DNA from: Microbacterium enclense
GTDB taxonomy: Bacteria > Actinomycetota > Actinomycetes > Actinomycetales > Microbacteriaceae
DNA length: 64,000 bases
Assembly: GCF_001456955.1 (NCBI RefSeq)
Contig: NZ_KQ758468.1
Coordinates: 462,288-526,287 of the forward strand
Direction of reading: 5' to 3'
How positions within the stretch are numbered: the first letter of the stretch is position 1; every line of letters begins with the position of its first letter. Under the pieces are notes generated by a model, which was given only the letters and a program-made list of their open reading frames with translations, was not told the origin of the DNA and made no database searches. The position numbers were made by a program, and so were the translations under genes. Shown here in pieces: positions 7,406-16,591 of this stretch.

Positions 7406-8191
7406 CTACTTCACCGCGGGCAGGGCCTCCGGAACGGGAACGGCGAGGGAGGCCGCGCCGATGATGCCCGCGTTGTTGCGGTGCTTCGCCGGGACGATCG
7501 GCGCACGCAGCTTCAGCAGCGGCAGGAAGTGCTCGGAGTGCTTCGACACGCCCCCGCCGACGACGATCAGGTCGGGGCTGAAGAGGAACTCGACGTAGTC
7601 GTAGTACCACTGCAGGCGCTTGGCCCACTTGTCCCACGACAGCTCCTCGCGCTCCAGCGCGGAGTAGGCGGCGAAGTGCTCGGCATCCTTCTTGTGACCG
7701 GCGCGCTGGAGGTGCCCGAGCTCGCTGTTGGGCACGAGCACACCGTCGTAGATCATGGCCGAGCCGATGCCGGTGCCGAGGGTGGTCAGGATGACGAGCC
7801 CCTCGACGCCCTTCGCCGCGCCGTACCGCACCTCGGCGATGCCGGCGACGTCGGCGTCGTTGGCGAAATGGATGCCACGCGAGAGGCCGTCTTCGAAGAA
7901 TTTCTCGGCCTCGAAGCCGATCCACGACTTCGACACGTTGGCCGCCGATAGCGTCTTGCCGCTCTTCACGATGGCCGGGAAGGCGACGCCCAGCGGCAGG
8001 TCGGCGGGAGCTTCGAGGGTCTCGAGCACCTGGCGCACCGCGGTCAGGACGTCGGCGGGCTCGGCTCCGGCGGGGGTCGCGACCTTCACGCGGTCGCTGA
8101 TGAGCTCCCCGGCATCCAGGTCGACGATTCCGGCCTTGATGCCGGTTCCGCCGATGTCCACTCCGACCGCACGAGACGCATTCGTTGCCAT
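7406..8191 (-). CDS. ppgK: Polyphosphate glucokinase
   Basis: Phosphorylates glucose to glucose 6-phosphate using polyphosphate (and usually ATP), feeding glycolysis in the cytoplasm. 261 residues, the usual size. The N-terminal phosphate-binding motif is GVDIGGTGIKAG (about 9-20), followed by the sugar-site segment GLSRGIHFANDADVAGIAE (about 123) with the catalytic Asp, and the second phosphate loop LTTLGTGIGSAMIYDG (about 150), the latter diagnostic of the actinobacterial PPGK branch of the ROK superfamily. I start at ATG 8191: TAGGCT stands seven bases upstream (leaderless pattern), and the longer frame from 8224 adds no conserved sequence. Confidence 0.93.
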   Translation of the reverse strand: MATNASRAVGVDIGGTGIKAGIVDLDAGELISDRVKVATPAGAEPADVLTAVRQVLETLEAPADLPLGVAFPAIVKSGKTLSAANVSKSWIGFEAEKFFEDGLSRGIHFANDADVAGIAEVRYGAAKGVEGLVILTTLGTGIGSAMIYDGVLVPNSELGHLQRAGHKKDAEHFAAYSALEREELSWDKWAKRLQWYYDYVEFLFSPDLIVVGGGVSKHSEHFLPLLKLRAPIVPAKHRNNAGIIGAASLAVPVPEALPAVK

Positions 8192-8286
8192 ACCCCTCAG
8201 CCTATCCAGCCGTACGGTCGGCATCAGTAGGATCGGGGGAGCACCGGCGGTTCACGCCGAGACGCGAGACCCACGTGAGGAGCATC

Positions 8287-8490
8287 GTGAGCGACGACAA
8301 CACGAAGTACTGGTACAACCTCGAGACCGGCCAGGTCGAGCAGGGGTACGAGTCGCCCGCGATCGACCGCGCCGGTCCCTTCGACACCGCCGAGGAGGCG
8401 GCCAACGCGCCGCAGCTCTTCAAGGAGCGCTCGAAGAAGTGGGCCGAAGATGAAGCGAACGACGACTGGGGCTCCGGCTCCGCCCGCTGA
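8287..8490 (+). CDS. Conserved small actinobacterial protein
   Basis: 67 residues, acidic and rich in aromatic residues: DNTKYWYNLETGQVEQG, then GPFDTAEEAANAPQLFKERS and a charged tail ending EANDDWGSGSAR. The middle segment is similar to the small SPOR-like or methionine-aminopeptidase-associated proteins common in actinobacteria (pattern YWYNLxTGxVExG ... GPYxTxEEA). GTG 8287 is preceded by GAGGAG at four to five bases. It lies 23 bases upstream of glnA2 and is probably co-transcribed with it. Function unknown. Confidence 0.8.
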   Translation: MSDDNTKYWYNLETGQVEQGYESPAIDRAGPFDTAEEAANAPQLFKERSKKWAEDEANDDWGSGSAR

Positions 8491-8513
8491 CCGCACCGAT
8501 ACGAGGGATGACG

Positions 8514-9854
8514 ATGGACAAGCAGCGTGATTTCGTCCTGCGCACGATCGAGGAGCGCGGCGTCAAGTTCGTGCGCCTGTGGTTCACCGACGTGGTGGGA
8601 ACGCTCAAGTCGGTGGCCATCGCCCCGGCCGAGGTCGAGGGGGCGTTCACCGAGGGGCTCGGCTTCGACGGGTCGGCGATCGAGGGCCTGACCCGTTCGT
8701 ACGAGTCCGACCTGCTCGCACACCCCGACCCCACGACGTTCCAGGTGCTTCCCTGGCGCGGGGAGATCGACCCGACGGCGCGCATGTTCTGCGACATCAC
8801 CACACCCGACGGTCAGCCGGCCGTGGCCGACCCGCGCCACGTGCTCAAGCGCACGCTCGCCAAGGCCGCCGACGCCGGGTTCACGTTCTACACGCACCCC
8901 GAGATCGAGTTCTACCTGCTGAAGTCGTCGCAGCTCGGCGCCGACGGACGCCCCCAGCCCGTCGACTCGGCCGGCTACTTCGACAACGTCCCCGGGGGCA
9001 CGGCGCACGACTTCCGCCGCCGTTCGGTGCGCATGCTCGAAGACCTCGGCATCTCGGTCGAGTTCAGCCACCACGAGGGCGGCCCCGGCCAGAACGAGAT
9101 CGACCTGCGCTACGCCGACGCGCTCACCACGGCCGACAACATCATGACGTTCCGCACCGTCGTGAAAGAGGTCGCGATCGAGCAGGGCGTCTACGCGACC
9201 TTCATGCCCAAGCCGATCAGCGGCCAGCCGGGTAGCGGCATGCACACGCACCTGTCGCTCTTCGAGGGTGACATGAACGCGTTCTACGAAGAGGGCGCGC
9301 AGTACCAGCTGTCGAAGGTCGGCCGTCATTTCATCGCGGGCCTGCTGCGTCACGCCAACGAGATCTCGGCGGTGACGAACCAGTTCGTCAACTCGTACAA
9401 GCGCCTCTGGGGCGGCGACGAGGCGCCCAGCTTCATCTGCTGGGGTCACAACAACCGCTCGGCCCTGGTGCGCGTGCCGCTGTACAAGCCCAATAAGGGC
9501 CAGTCCACCCGCGTGGAGTACCGCGCGCTCGACTCGGCGGCCAACCCGTACCTGTCGTACGCGCTCATGCTCGCGGCGGGCCTGAAGGGCATCGAAGAGG
9601 AGTACGAGCTCCCCGCCGAGGCCGAAGACAACGTCTGGTCGCTCAGCGACGCCGAACGCCGTGCTCTCGGCTACGCGCCTCTGCCCGCGAGCCTCGACCA
9701 CGCTCTCGAGTACCTCGAGGAGTCCGAGCTCGTCGCCGAGACGCTGGGCGAGACGGTCTTCAAGTACGTGCTGCTCAACAAGCGTCGCGAGTGGCAGCAG
9801 TACCGCGCCCAGGTGACGCCGTTCGAGCTCGCGAGCAACCTCGAAGCACTCTGA
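8514..9854 (+). CDS. glnA2: Glutamine synthetase, GlnA2 type
   Basis: Glutamine synthetase family enzyme of 446 residues, the same length as Mycobacterium GlnA2. It shows the glutamate/ATP-site motifs of type I enzymes: EGLGFDGSAIEG near 45, THPEIEFYLLKS near 125, and GSGMHTHLSLFE near 240. The adenylylation region reads EAEDNVWSLSDAE and lacks the tyrosine of GlnA1, so GlnE should not modify it. Two start codons are possible; I use ATG 8514 (MDKQRDFVLRTIEER) because it matches the family N-terminus and leaves a proper gap after GAGGG, whereas ATG 8508 touches the Shine-Dalgarno. glnE follows after ten bases, as in mycobacteria. Confidence 0.93.
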   Translation: MDKQRDFVLRTIEERGVKFVRLWFTDVVGTLKSVAIAPAEVEGAFTEGLGFDGSAIEGLTRSYESDLLAHPDPTTFQVLPWRGEIDPTARMFCDITTPDGQPAVADPRHVLKRTLAKAADAGFTFYTHPEIEFYLLKSSQLGADGRPQPVDSAGYFDNVPGGTAHDFRRRSVRMLEDLGISVEFSHHEGGPGQNEIDLRYADALTTADNIMTFRTVVKEVAIEQGVYATFMPKPISGQPGSGMHTHLSLFEGDMNAFYEEGAQYQLSKVGRHFIAGLLRHANEISAVTNQFVNSYKRLWGGDEAPSFICWGHNNRSALVRVPLYKPNKGQSTRVEYRALDSAANPYLSYALMLAAGLKGIEEEYELPAEAEDNVWSLSDAERRALGYAPLPASLDHALEYLEESELVAETLGETVFKYVLLNKRREWQQYRAQVTPFELASNLEAL

Positions 9855-9864
9855 CGGTCGACCG

Positions 9865-12855
9865 ATGAGCTCGGGCGACCGCTCCACCGCGCTCACCGCG
9901 CTCGCTCGCACCGGCTTCTCCCGGCTCGCCGAGGCCGACACGCTCCTCGGCGAGCTCGAGCAGACCGTCGGTGTCGACAGGGCGGGTGCCATGCAGTCGG
10001 CGCAGCGCGTCGCCGACCCCGACGGCGCTCTCCGTGCCATTCTGCAGGTGGCCCGTCGCGACGTCGCCGCGGTGCGCGCGGCGGCCGCCGACGCGGGCGC
10101 GTGGCGAGCGCTCTGGGATCTCGTCGGCGCCTCCGACGGCTTCGCCGAGTTCTACCTGCGGCACCCCGACGAGCTCGCGCACCTCTCGGGAGCGGGACTC
10201 ACCCTCCCCGACGAGCAGACGATGCGCGCCGAGCTGCTGGCATCCGTCGGTGATGTCGACGGCTTCGCCGCCGATGGGACGGATGCCGCGTGGGTCGCCC
10301 TGCGGGTGCGGTACCGCCGTCTGCTGGCCCGCATCGCCGCCTACGACCTCGGTCAGGACGACCCGGCCGGCGCCATCGACGTCGTCTCGGCCGCGCTCGC
10401 CGACATCGCCGGTGCCGCCCTCGAAGCCTCGCTGAGCGTCGCACGAACGCGCGTGTCGACGCCCGGACCGGGCGCCTTCCCGCGCGCGCAGGTCGAGGCC
10501 ACGCGCTTCGCGATCATCGCCATGGGCAAGACCGGCGCGCGCGAGCTCAACTACGTCAGCGATGTCGACGTCATCTTCGTGGGCGGCACGGCCGACCAGG
10601 AGGTCGTGTCGGAGGCACGGGCGATCGACATCGGCACCCGCCTCGCGGTCCAGACCATGCGCGGCATCTCGAGCCCCGAGATCGAACCTCCGCTCTGGGA
10701 GGTCGATCCGAACCTCCGCCCCGAGGGCAAGCAGGGCGCGCTCGTGCGCACTCTCGCCTCGCACCGGCAGTACTACGACCGCTGGGCGAAGAGCTGGGAG
10801 TTCCAGGCGCTGCTGAAGGCGCGGGCGATCGCCGGCGATCCCGTGCTCGGCGCCGAATACGTGGCGGCGGTGCAGCCGCTCGTCTGGCACAGCGCGGCGC
10901 GCGAGAACTTCGTCGAGGGCGTGCAGCGCATGCGCGAGCGCGTGACCGAGCACATCCCCGCGGGAGAGGTGAACCGCCAGCTCAAGCTCGGGCCCGGCGG
11001 CATCCGCGACGTCGAGTTCACCGTGCAGCTGCTGCAGCTCGTGCACGGTCTGACGGATGAGCGCATCCGTCAGCGCGGCAGTCTGGAGGCGCTCGACGCC
11101 CTGGTGGCCGAGGGGTACATCGGGCGGTCCGAGGCCGAGGCCTTTGGCCGTGACTACCGCCTCCTGCGCCTGCTGGAGCATCGCCTGCAGCTGCGGGGTC
11201 TGCGCCGCACGGCTCTGCTGCCCGAGAAAGACGACGACCTACGGGTGCTCGCGCGGGCGACAGGCCTGGCCGACTCGGCATCCGGGGTCCAGGCCGCGTG
11301 GGAGAGCATCAAACGCGAGGTGCGCGACATCCACGTGCGCCTGTTCTACCGGCCGCTGCTGTCGGCGGTGGCGTCGCTGCCCGAGGGGGAGCGGACGCTG
11401 TCGACCGAGCAGGCGCGCGACCGCCTCGCGGCGATCGGCTTCCGCGACCCCGCGGGTGCTCTGCGTCACATCGCGGCCCTGACGAGCGGTCTGAGCCGCA
11501 AGGCGACGATCCAGCGGCATCTCATGCCGGTCATGATCCGGTGGTTCGCCGACGGCGTCGACCCCGATTACGGCCTGCTCGTTTTCCGCCGCATCAGCGA
11601 GCGGCTGGGCAACACCCCGTGGTTCCTGCGTATGCTGCGCGACTCCGCCGGGGCCGCGGAGAGCCTCACCCGGGTGCTGTCGGGTTCGCGGTACATCGGC
11701 GAGCTCATGGAATGGATCCCCGAATCCGTCGCCTGGCTCGACGACGACGCGCTCCTGCGCCCCCGCTCCGGGAAGGCCCTCGAAGAAGAGGCGCGGGCGA
11801 TCCAGACCCGCTGGCAGAACATCGACGACGCCATGCGATCGGTGCGGGCGCTTCGCCGCCGCGAGATGCTGCGCGTGGCGATGGCCGCCGTCCTCGGCAC
11901 GGTATCCCTGGAGGAACTCGCCGACGCGCTGTCGACCATCACCGAGGTCACGATTCAAGCGACCCTGCGCGCGGTGCGGCGCGTGGTCGTTCCCCCCGAA
12001 GACGACGACCTGGACTTCGCGGTCATAGCCATGGGACGTTTCGGCGGGCGGGAGATGGGCTTCGGGTCGGATGCCGACGTCATGTACGTCTACCGCGCGA
12101 ACGGCGTCGACCCGCAGCGTGCGAGCCAGCTGGCGCTGAAGCTGGTGGCGGGCCTCCGCGAGCACTCCGAGGACCATCGCCTGCCCCTCGACCTCGACGC
12201 CGAACTGCGACCCGAGGGCCGCAGCGGTCCGCTCGCCCGCTCGATCGAGGCGTACGCGGAGTACTACCGACGCTGGTCGCTGTCGTGGGAGGCCCAGGCG
12301 CTGCTCCGAGCGCGCGGCGTGGCCGGTAGCGTGAAGCTCATCCGGGCGTTCATGGACCTCGCCGACGAGGTGCGCTACCCCGAGTCGGCCGACCAGAACG
12401 GCCTGCGCGAGATCCGCCGCATCAAGGCCCGCGTCGAGAACGAGCGTCTGCCGCAGGGTGCCGATCCCGCCCGCCACCTGAAACTCGGGCCGGGGTCGCT
12501 CAGCGACGTCGAGTGGCTCGTGCAGCTGCTGCAGCTGCAGCACGCCCGGGCCGTGCCGGCGATGCGCACGACCTCCACCCTCGCCGCGCTCGACGCCGCG
12601 GTGCAGGCGGGCGTCGTCGAGGCCGATGCGGCGCAGAAGCTCGCGGCGGCCTGGCACCTGGCGAGCCGGCTGCGGTCGGCGAACACGCTGCTGTCGGGCC
12701 AGACGAGCGACGTGCTCCCCGCCGACCGGGTGCGGCTCGACGGGATCGGGCGCATCCTGGAGTACCCGCCTCGCTCCGCCACGCGCGTCGAGGAGGACTA
12801 CCTCGGTGCGACGCGGCGCGCCCGACGGGTGTTCGACAAGCTGTTCTACGGCTGA
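9865..12855 (+). CDS. glnE: Bifunctional glutamine synthetase adenylyltransferase/adenylyl-removing enzyme
   Basis: Switches GlnA1 activity by adding or removing AMP on its regulatory tyrosine in response to nitrogen status. 996 residues, as in Mycobacterium (994). Two nucleotidyltransferase domains are visible, each with the GSD/D-x-D signature: FAIIAMGKTGARELNYVSDV near 215-235 (adenylyl removal) and FAVIAMGRFGGREMGFGSDA near 718-738 (adenylyl transfer). Each is followed by a GlnD-type regulatory helical bundle with the repeat LKLGPGGIRDVEF (about 372) and LKLGPGSLSDVEW (about 870). It sits between glnA2 and, further along, glnA1. Confidence 0.96.
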   Translation: MSSGDRSTALTALARTGFSRLAEADTLLGELEQTVGVDRAGAMQSAQRVADPDGALRAILQVARRDVAAVRAAAADAGAWRALWDLVGASDGFAEFYLRHPDELAHLSGAGLTLPDEQTMRAELLASVGDVDGFAADGTDAAWVALRVRYRRLLARIAAYDLGQDDPAGAIDVVSAALADIAGAALEASLSVARTRVSTPGPGAFPRAQVEATRFAIIAMGKTGARELNYVSDVDVIFVGGTADQEVVSEARAIDIGTRLAVQTMRGISSPEIEPPLWEVDPNLRPEGKQGALVRTLASHRQYYDRWAKSWEFQALLKARAIAGDPVLGAEYVAAVQPLVWHSAARENFVEGVQRMRERVTEHIPAGEVNRQLKLGPGGIRDVEFTVQLLQLVHGLTDERIRQRGSLEALDALVAEGYIGRSEAEAFGRDYRLLRLLEHRLQLRGLRRTALLPEKDDDLRVLARATGLADSASGVQAAWESIKREVRDIHVRLFYRPLLSAVASLPEGERTLSTEQARDRLAAIGFRDPAGALRHIAALTSGLSRKATIQRHLMPVMIRWFADGVDPDYGLLVFRRISERLGNTPWFLRMLRDSAGAAESLTRVLSGSRYIGELMEWIPESVAWLDDDALLRPRSGKALEEEARAIQTRWQNIDDAMRSVRALRRREMLRVAMAAVLGTVSLEELADALSTITEVTIQATLRAVRRVVVPPEDDDLDFAVIAMGRFGGREMGFGSDADVMYVYRANGVDPQRASQLALKLVAGLREHSEDHRLPLDLDAELRPEGRSGPLARSIEAYAEYYRRWSLSWEAQALLRARGVAGSVKLIRAFMDLADEVRYPESADQNGLREIRRIKARVENERLPQGADPARHLKLGPGSLSDVEWLVQLLQLQHARAVPAMRTTSTLAALDAAVQAGVVEADAAQKLAAAWHLASRLRSANTLLSGQTSDVLPADRVRLDGIGRILEYPPRSATRVEEDYLGATRRARRVFDKLFYG

Positions 12856-12880
12856 GCCGGCCCACGCTTCGCCGGGATGA

Positions 12881-12905
12881 CGGATGCCGGACGCCGTGGC
12901 ATCCG
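12881..12905. terminator. Inverted GGATGCC pair between convergent glnE and fadD
   Basis: CGGATGCC (12881-12888) and GGCATCCG (12898-12905) form an 8-bp perfect stem with a 9-base loop in the 94-base gap between two convergent genes. A third copy of the word lies at 12936. This is one of three such inverted pairs in the window and a plausible shared terminator. Confidence 0.5.
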
Positions 12906-12949
12906 CACAGCCCGAAGCCGTCGACTCGACGCCCCGGCATCCCTCACCG

Positions 12950-14644
12950 TCACGACATCAGACGCTCGCGAACCTCGCGCCGAAGCACCTTGCCGATGAG
13001 CGAGCGCGGCAGCTCATCGACGACGACGATGCGCCGCGGCACCTTGTAGGCGGCCAGCCGCGTCTTGCAGAAGTCGCGTACGGCCTCGGGTTCGATCTCG
13101 ACACCGTCGCGCACGACGATCGCCGCGGCCACGTCTTCTCCGCCGCGGGGCTTGGGGAGCGCCACGACCGCTGCCGCGTCGATGTCGGGATGCGAGACGA
13201 GGACGTCTTCCACCTCGCTCGGCGCGACGTTGAACCCGCCCGTGATGATGATCTCTTTCAGCCGATCGACGATCGTCACGAACCCGTCGGACGAGACCGT
13301 CGCGATGTCTCCCGTGCGGAGCCACCCGCCGGGAAGGAGCGTGTCGGCGGTGTCGGCGGGTCGCTGCCAGTAGCCCTGGAAGACCTGGGGACCGCGCAGA
13401 AGCAGCTCGCCCGCCTCGCCCAGCGCGCGGTCGACGGAGGGGTTCTCGGGGTCGACGACACGGATCTCGGTGCTGGGGAACGGCACGCCGACCGTGCCCG
13501 GCCGCCGTGAGGGGCCGATGGGATTGCCGAGCGCGACGGGGGAGGACTCGGTCATGCCGTACCCCTCGACGAGGAGGCCGCCGGTGGCCTGCTCCCAGCG
13601 GTCGACGGTGGCGACCGGCAGGCTCATCGCCCCCGAGATCGCGAACCGCACGGTGGTCAGGTCGATCGTGCCCCGTGCGGCCGCGCGGGCGAGCTGGTCG
13701 TAGATCGGCGGCACCGCCGGCAGGAACGTCGGGGGGCTCTTCTTCGCCGCGGTGACGACGAGGTCGAGGTCGTACTTCGGAAACAGCACGAGCTTCGCCC
13801 CGATGCTCATCGCGAACGTCAGGCACAGGGTCAGACCGTAGGCGTGGAAGAGCGGCAGCACGCCGTAGAACGTCTCTTCACCGTCGTGGAGGCCGGGAAC
13901 CCAGGCGCGGCCCTGCATCGCGTTCGCGCGCAGGTTGGCATGTGTGAGGATCGCTCCCTTGGGAGTACCGGTCGTGCCGCTGGTGTACTGCAGCAGAGCG
14001 ATGTCGTCGAGCCGGGGCCCGGAGTGCTTCTTCGACAGGCGACCGTGCGTCGACAACGCCTTCCAGCGAGACGGTCGTTTCGACGTGGGCGCCGCGGTGA
14101 GCTGCGCGCGGGCCTGCCGTGCCTTCGCCACCGGGAGGCGCAGGGCGAGACGCTTGCCCAGCGGGAACGCCTCCGTGATGTCGACACTCACGATGTGCTC
14201 GAGCGCCAGGTCGGAGGGGAAGTCCGCGACGGTGTCGGCCAGCTTGTCCCACACGACGGCGAACCGAGCGCCGTGGTCTTCGAACTGGTGACGCAGTTCG
14301 CGGGCCGTGTAGAGCGGGTTGTGCTCGATCACGATCGCGCCGAGGCGGAGCGCCGCGTAGAACGCGACGACGTGCTGCGGACAGTTGGGCAGCACGAGGG
14401 CGACCCGGTCGCCGGCCCGCACGCCCAGACGGCGCAACCCCTCAGCGGCCCGTGCGACCTGATCTCCGAGCTCGACGTACGTCGTCGATGCGCCGAAGAA
14501 CTCGAGCGCGACCTTCTTGCCGTACGTCGCGACCGAGGCCGCCAGCATCTCGGGAAGCGTTTGCGAGGGATCCTCGATCTCGAGCGGCACCCCCTCGGCG
14601 TACGACGTCGACCACGGGCGCGAGGCGTAGGGGGAGTCCGGCAT
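12950..14644 (-). CDS. fadD: Long-chain fatty acid-CoA ligase (AMP-forming)
   Basis: Activates fatty acids with ATP and CoA for beta-oxidation or lipid synthesis. 564 residues. ANL-superfamily motifs in order: YTSGTTGTPKGAILTHANL (A3 P-loop, about 225), VEGYGMTESSP (A5, about 360), GWLRTGDIATVSSDGFVTI (A7, about 440), DRLKEIIITGGFNVAPSEVE (A8, about 460), and the catalytic Lys in LPRSLIGKVLRRE near the end (A10). The start ATG 14644 has GGAAGG 9-14 bases upstream. It is divergent from a GNAT gene and convergent with glnE. Substrate chain length cannot be read from sequence. Confidence 0.9.
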   Translation of the reverse strand: MPDSPYASRPWSTSYAEGVPLEIEDPSQTLPEMLAASVATYGKKVALEFFGASTTYVELGDQVARAAEGLRRLGVRAGDRVALVLPNCPQHVVAFYAALRLGAIVIEHNPLYTARELRHQFEDHGARFAVVWDKLADTVADFPSDLALEHIVSVDITEAFPLGKRLALRLPVAKARQARAQLTAAPTSKRPSRWKALSTHGRLSKKHSGPRLDDIALLQYTSGTTGTPKGAILTHANLRANAMQGRAWVPGLHDGEETFYGVLPLFHAYGLTLCLTFAMSIGAKLVLFPKYDLDLVVTAAKKSPPTFLPAVPPIYDQLARAAARGTIDLTTVRFAISGAMSLPVATVDRWEQATGGLLVEGYGMTESSPVALGNPIGPSRRPGTVGVPFPSTEIRVVDPENPSVDRALGEAGELLLRGPQVFQGYWQRPADTADTLLPGGWLRTGDIATVSSDGFVTIVDRLKEIIITGGFNVAPSEVEDVLVSHPDIDAAAVVALPKPRGGEDVAAAIVVRDGVEIEPEAVRDFCKTRLAAYKVPRRIVVVDELPRSLIGKVLRREVRERLMS

Positions 14645-14723
14645 GACTCCATCCTTCCAAGCCCCTCCGACATCGCAACGGCGCTTGACCGGAGCCGTGC
14701 CGGTCGTCTGCTTCGATGGGGAC

Positions 14724-15566
14724 GTGGCCTATCGCGCGCTGACCGAGACCGATCTGTCCACCTCGCCCGACTGGTGGGAGGGACGCATGCTGGCGCAGGA
14801 CCTCTGGCGGGGAGACGAGACGCGCTCGGCCGTCGCTCTCGAGGGCGGCGAGATCGTCGGCGCGGGGGCGATCTGGTTGTCGCGCGTGCATGACGATCGG
14901 TTCTGGCTCGAGGTGGTCGTGCACCCCGCACATCGCCGGCGCGGGGTGGGTTCGGGGATGGTGCGCCATCTCGCATCCCTGCGCTGTCGCGACCTCCCGT
15001 TCGCGGCGCGAGGATACGTCGGCGACGAGTCGCTGCGTTTCGCCGACGCCCTCGGTGCGACGACGGTGCAGGTGGTCCCTCCCGTGCGGGTGGATCTGAA
15101 GATGCGCGACGCGCTGCGCTCCGATTCCCGCGTGCAACCCCTCGCCGGAGTCGACCGCTCCCGGGTCGAGGCGGCCCACGCCGACATGTATCGCTGGGTC
15201 CACGAGTCGTGGAGTCCCGTCCGTGACGGTTTCGCCGACGCGCTCAACGAGGACCTGTGGAACGAGATCGACGTCGACGCGTCGTCGGTCGCCGTCGACT
15301 CCGCCGGTGGCATCCTGGCACTGTCCTTGGTCTTCGTCGACAGCGATCCGGCGCTCGTCGTCACCGAGACCACCTCGCGTGCGCAACCCGATGGCGAGCT
15401 CCTCGTCGAAGGGTGCGTGCGCCGGTCGCTCGACCGGCTGGCCGATCGCGGACACGCCCGCGTCGACTTCGACGGGCACGTGAGCGACCCTCACTTCGTG
15501 CCCACGCTGACGCGTCTGCAGCCGGTCGGCCGGTGGTTCCGGCTGGTCGAGATCCCCGCGGACTGA
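14724..15566 (+). CDS. GNAT-family N-acetyltransferase (tandem domain)
   Basis: 280 residues with two GNAT-like halves. The first half carries the acetyl-CoA loop VVVHPAHRRRGVGSGMVRHL (about 70-90), the R/Q-x-x-G-x-G/A signature. The second half (about 140-280) is GNAT-like in layout but has no clear signature, a state common in tandem acetyltransferases such as the mycothiol synthase relatives. The frame is open from 14643, overlapping fadD; I choose GTG 14724 because TTCGAT lies six bases before it and the sequence VAYRALTETDLST is a typical GNAT beginning. Acceptor unknown. DUF2277 follows after 43 bases. Confidence 0.8.
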   Translation: MAYRALTETDLSTSPDWWEGRMLAQDLWRGDETRSAVALEGGEIVGAGAIWLSRVHDDRFWLEVVVHPAHRRRGVGSGMVRHLASLRCRDLPFAARGYVGDESLRFADALGATTVQVVPPVRVDLKMRDALRSDSRVQPLAGVDRSRVEAAHADMYRWVHESWSPVRDGFADALNEDLWNEIDVDASSVAVDSAGGILALSLVFVDSDPALVVTETTSRAQPDGELLVEGCVRRSLDRLADRGHARVDFDGHVSDPHFVPTLTRLQPVGRWFRLVEIPAD

Positions 15567-15609
15567 GCACCCCTCGCGCGGCTCGCACGATCGGCCTAGC
15601 CTGTCGGAC

Positions 15610-15921
15610 ATGTGCCGCAACATCGTTCCCCTGCACAACTTCACGCCCCCGGCGACGGATGCCGAATGCCACGACGCCGCGCTGCAGTTCGTTCGCAAGA
15701 TCGTCGGGACCACGACCCCGTCGCGGGCGAATCAGGCGGTGTTCGATCGCGCCGTCACCGAGATCACGGCATCCGTTCGCGTGCTCCTCGATGACCTCGT
15801 CACCGCCGCGCCCCCGAAAGTCCGCGAGGTCGAGGCGGCGAAGCGCCAAGCGCGCTCAGCGGAGCGTTACGAGGCGATCCGGGTGTTCCAGGAGCAGAAG
15901 CGAGCCGAACGGGCCGGGTAG
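15610..15921 (+). CDS. DUF2277 family protein
   Basis: 103 residues matching the DUF2277 pattern closely: start MCRNIVPLHNFTPPAT, a central ALQFVRKIVGTTTPSRANQA, and a charged helical C-terminus. The family is short, cytoplasmic and uncharacterised. ATG 15610 follows TAGCCT by seven bases, the leaderless arrangement. It is convergent with the lipoprotein gene, only seven bases separating the two stops, with no room for an independent terminator. Confidence 0.9.
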   Translation: MCRNIVPLHNFTPPATDAECHDAALQFVRKIVGTTTPSRANQAVFDRAVTEITASVRVLLDDLVTAAPPKVREVEAAKRQARSAERYEAIRVFQEQKRAERAG

Positions 15922-15928
15922 AACCTGC

Positions 15929-16591
15929 TCACCCCTCTTCGAAGCGCTCGAACAGGGGAGTGGCGTCGGGGCTCTCGAGATCCGGGATGCCCGTGTCCTC
16001 GGGCACCGCGGTCAGCGGGCCGCGCAGCTGGTCGAGGATCCCCGCGGCGTCGCCCGGCTCGCACGTTGAGGTAGCGCGAATCTCGAGCACGTCGACCGTG
16101 CCCTCCGCCGCCACGCCCGGCAGCAGATCGACGTCGAGGCGGGCCACCCTCGCCTCCGGCTTGCCGGCCACGATGACGACGTTGTCGATGCCCTCTCCAT
16201 AGGTGGGAGAGGGGGCAATCTGCCACCCGTTGGCGCCTATCCACGAACTCAGCTCCGCCATGCGCTCAGGCCCCTGACCATCGAAGGAGAAACCCTGCGG
16301 CAGTTTCCGCCGCAGGAAGAACTGGTAGCCGTCGCCGCACGACTCCGGAACGTCGCCGTACTCGCCGACACGCCATTCGCCGTCGAAAAGGTGCTTCTGC
16401 ACGTCGGCCACCGCCGTTTTGAACTCGAGGTTGACCGCCTTCGCCTCCTCGAAGCTCGCGGCGCCGGTCGACGTTGCGTTCGGGGTTCCACTGGGGGACA
16501 CCTGCGGACTTCCACATCCGGTCAGAACGGTGGCGGCGAGTATCGTACTCGCGACGAATGCAGGGAATGAGCCCCGCCTGCGTAGAATCAC
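15929..16591 (-). CDS. Putative lipoprotein, function unknown
   Basis: 220 residues. The N-terminus VILRRRGSFPAFVAS is followed by a hydrophobic stretch and the lipobox LTGC (cysteine near residue 27), then a Ser/Thr/Pro linker. The mature part, beginning around EEAKAVNLEFKTAVADVQKH, contains a Cys pair (ESCGDGYQ and TSTCEPGD) that may form a disulfide. I start at GTG 16591, which has AGGAG seven bases upstream; the longer frame is not needed. Its start overlaps the stop of the upstream 87-residue gene (GTGA), so the two are translationally coupled. The layout recalls secreted actinobacterial lipoproteins of unknown role. Confidence 0.8.
   Translation of the reverse strand: MILRRRGSFPAFVASTILAATVLTGCGSPQVSPSGTPNATSTGAASFEEAKAVNLEFKTAVADVQKHLFDGEWRVGEYGDVPESCGDGYQFFLRRKLPQGFSFDGQGPERMAELSSWIGANGWQIAPSPTYGEGIDNVVIVAGKPEARVARLDVDLLPGVAAEGTVDVLEIRATSTCEPGDAAGILDQLRGPLTAVPEDTGIPDLESPDATPLFERFEEG

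Noticed and set aside
9446..9631. Small antisense frames inside glnA2
   Set aside because: No start signal or conserved sequence; they mirror glnA2 codon bias.
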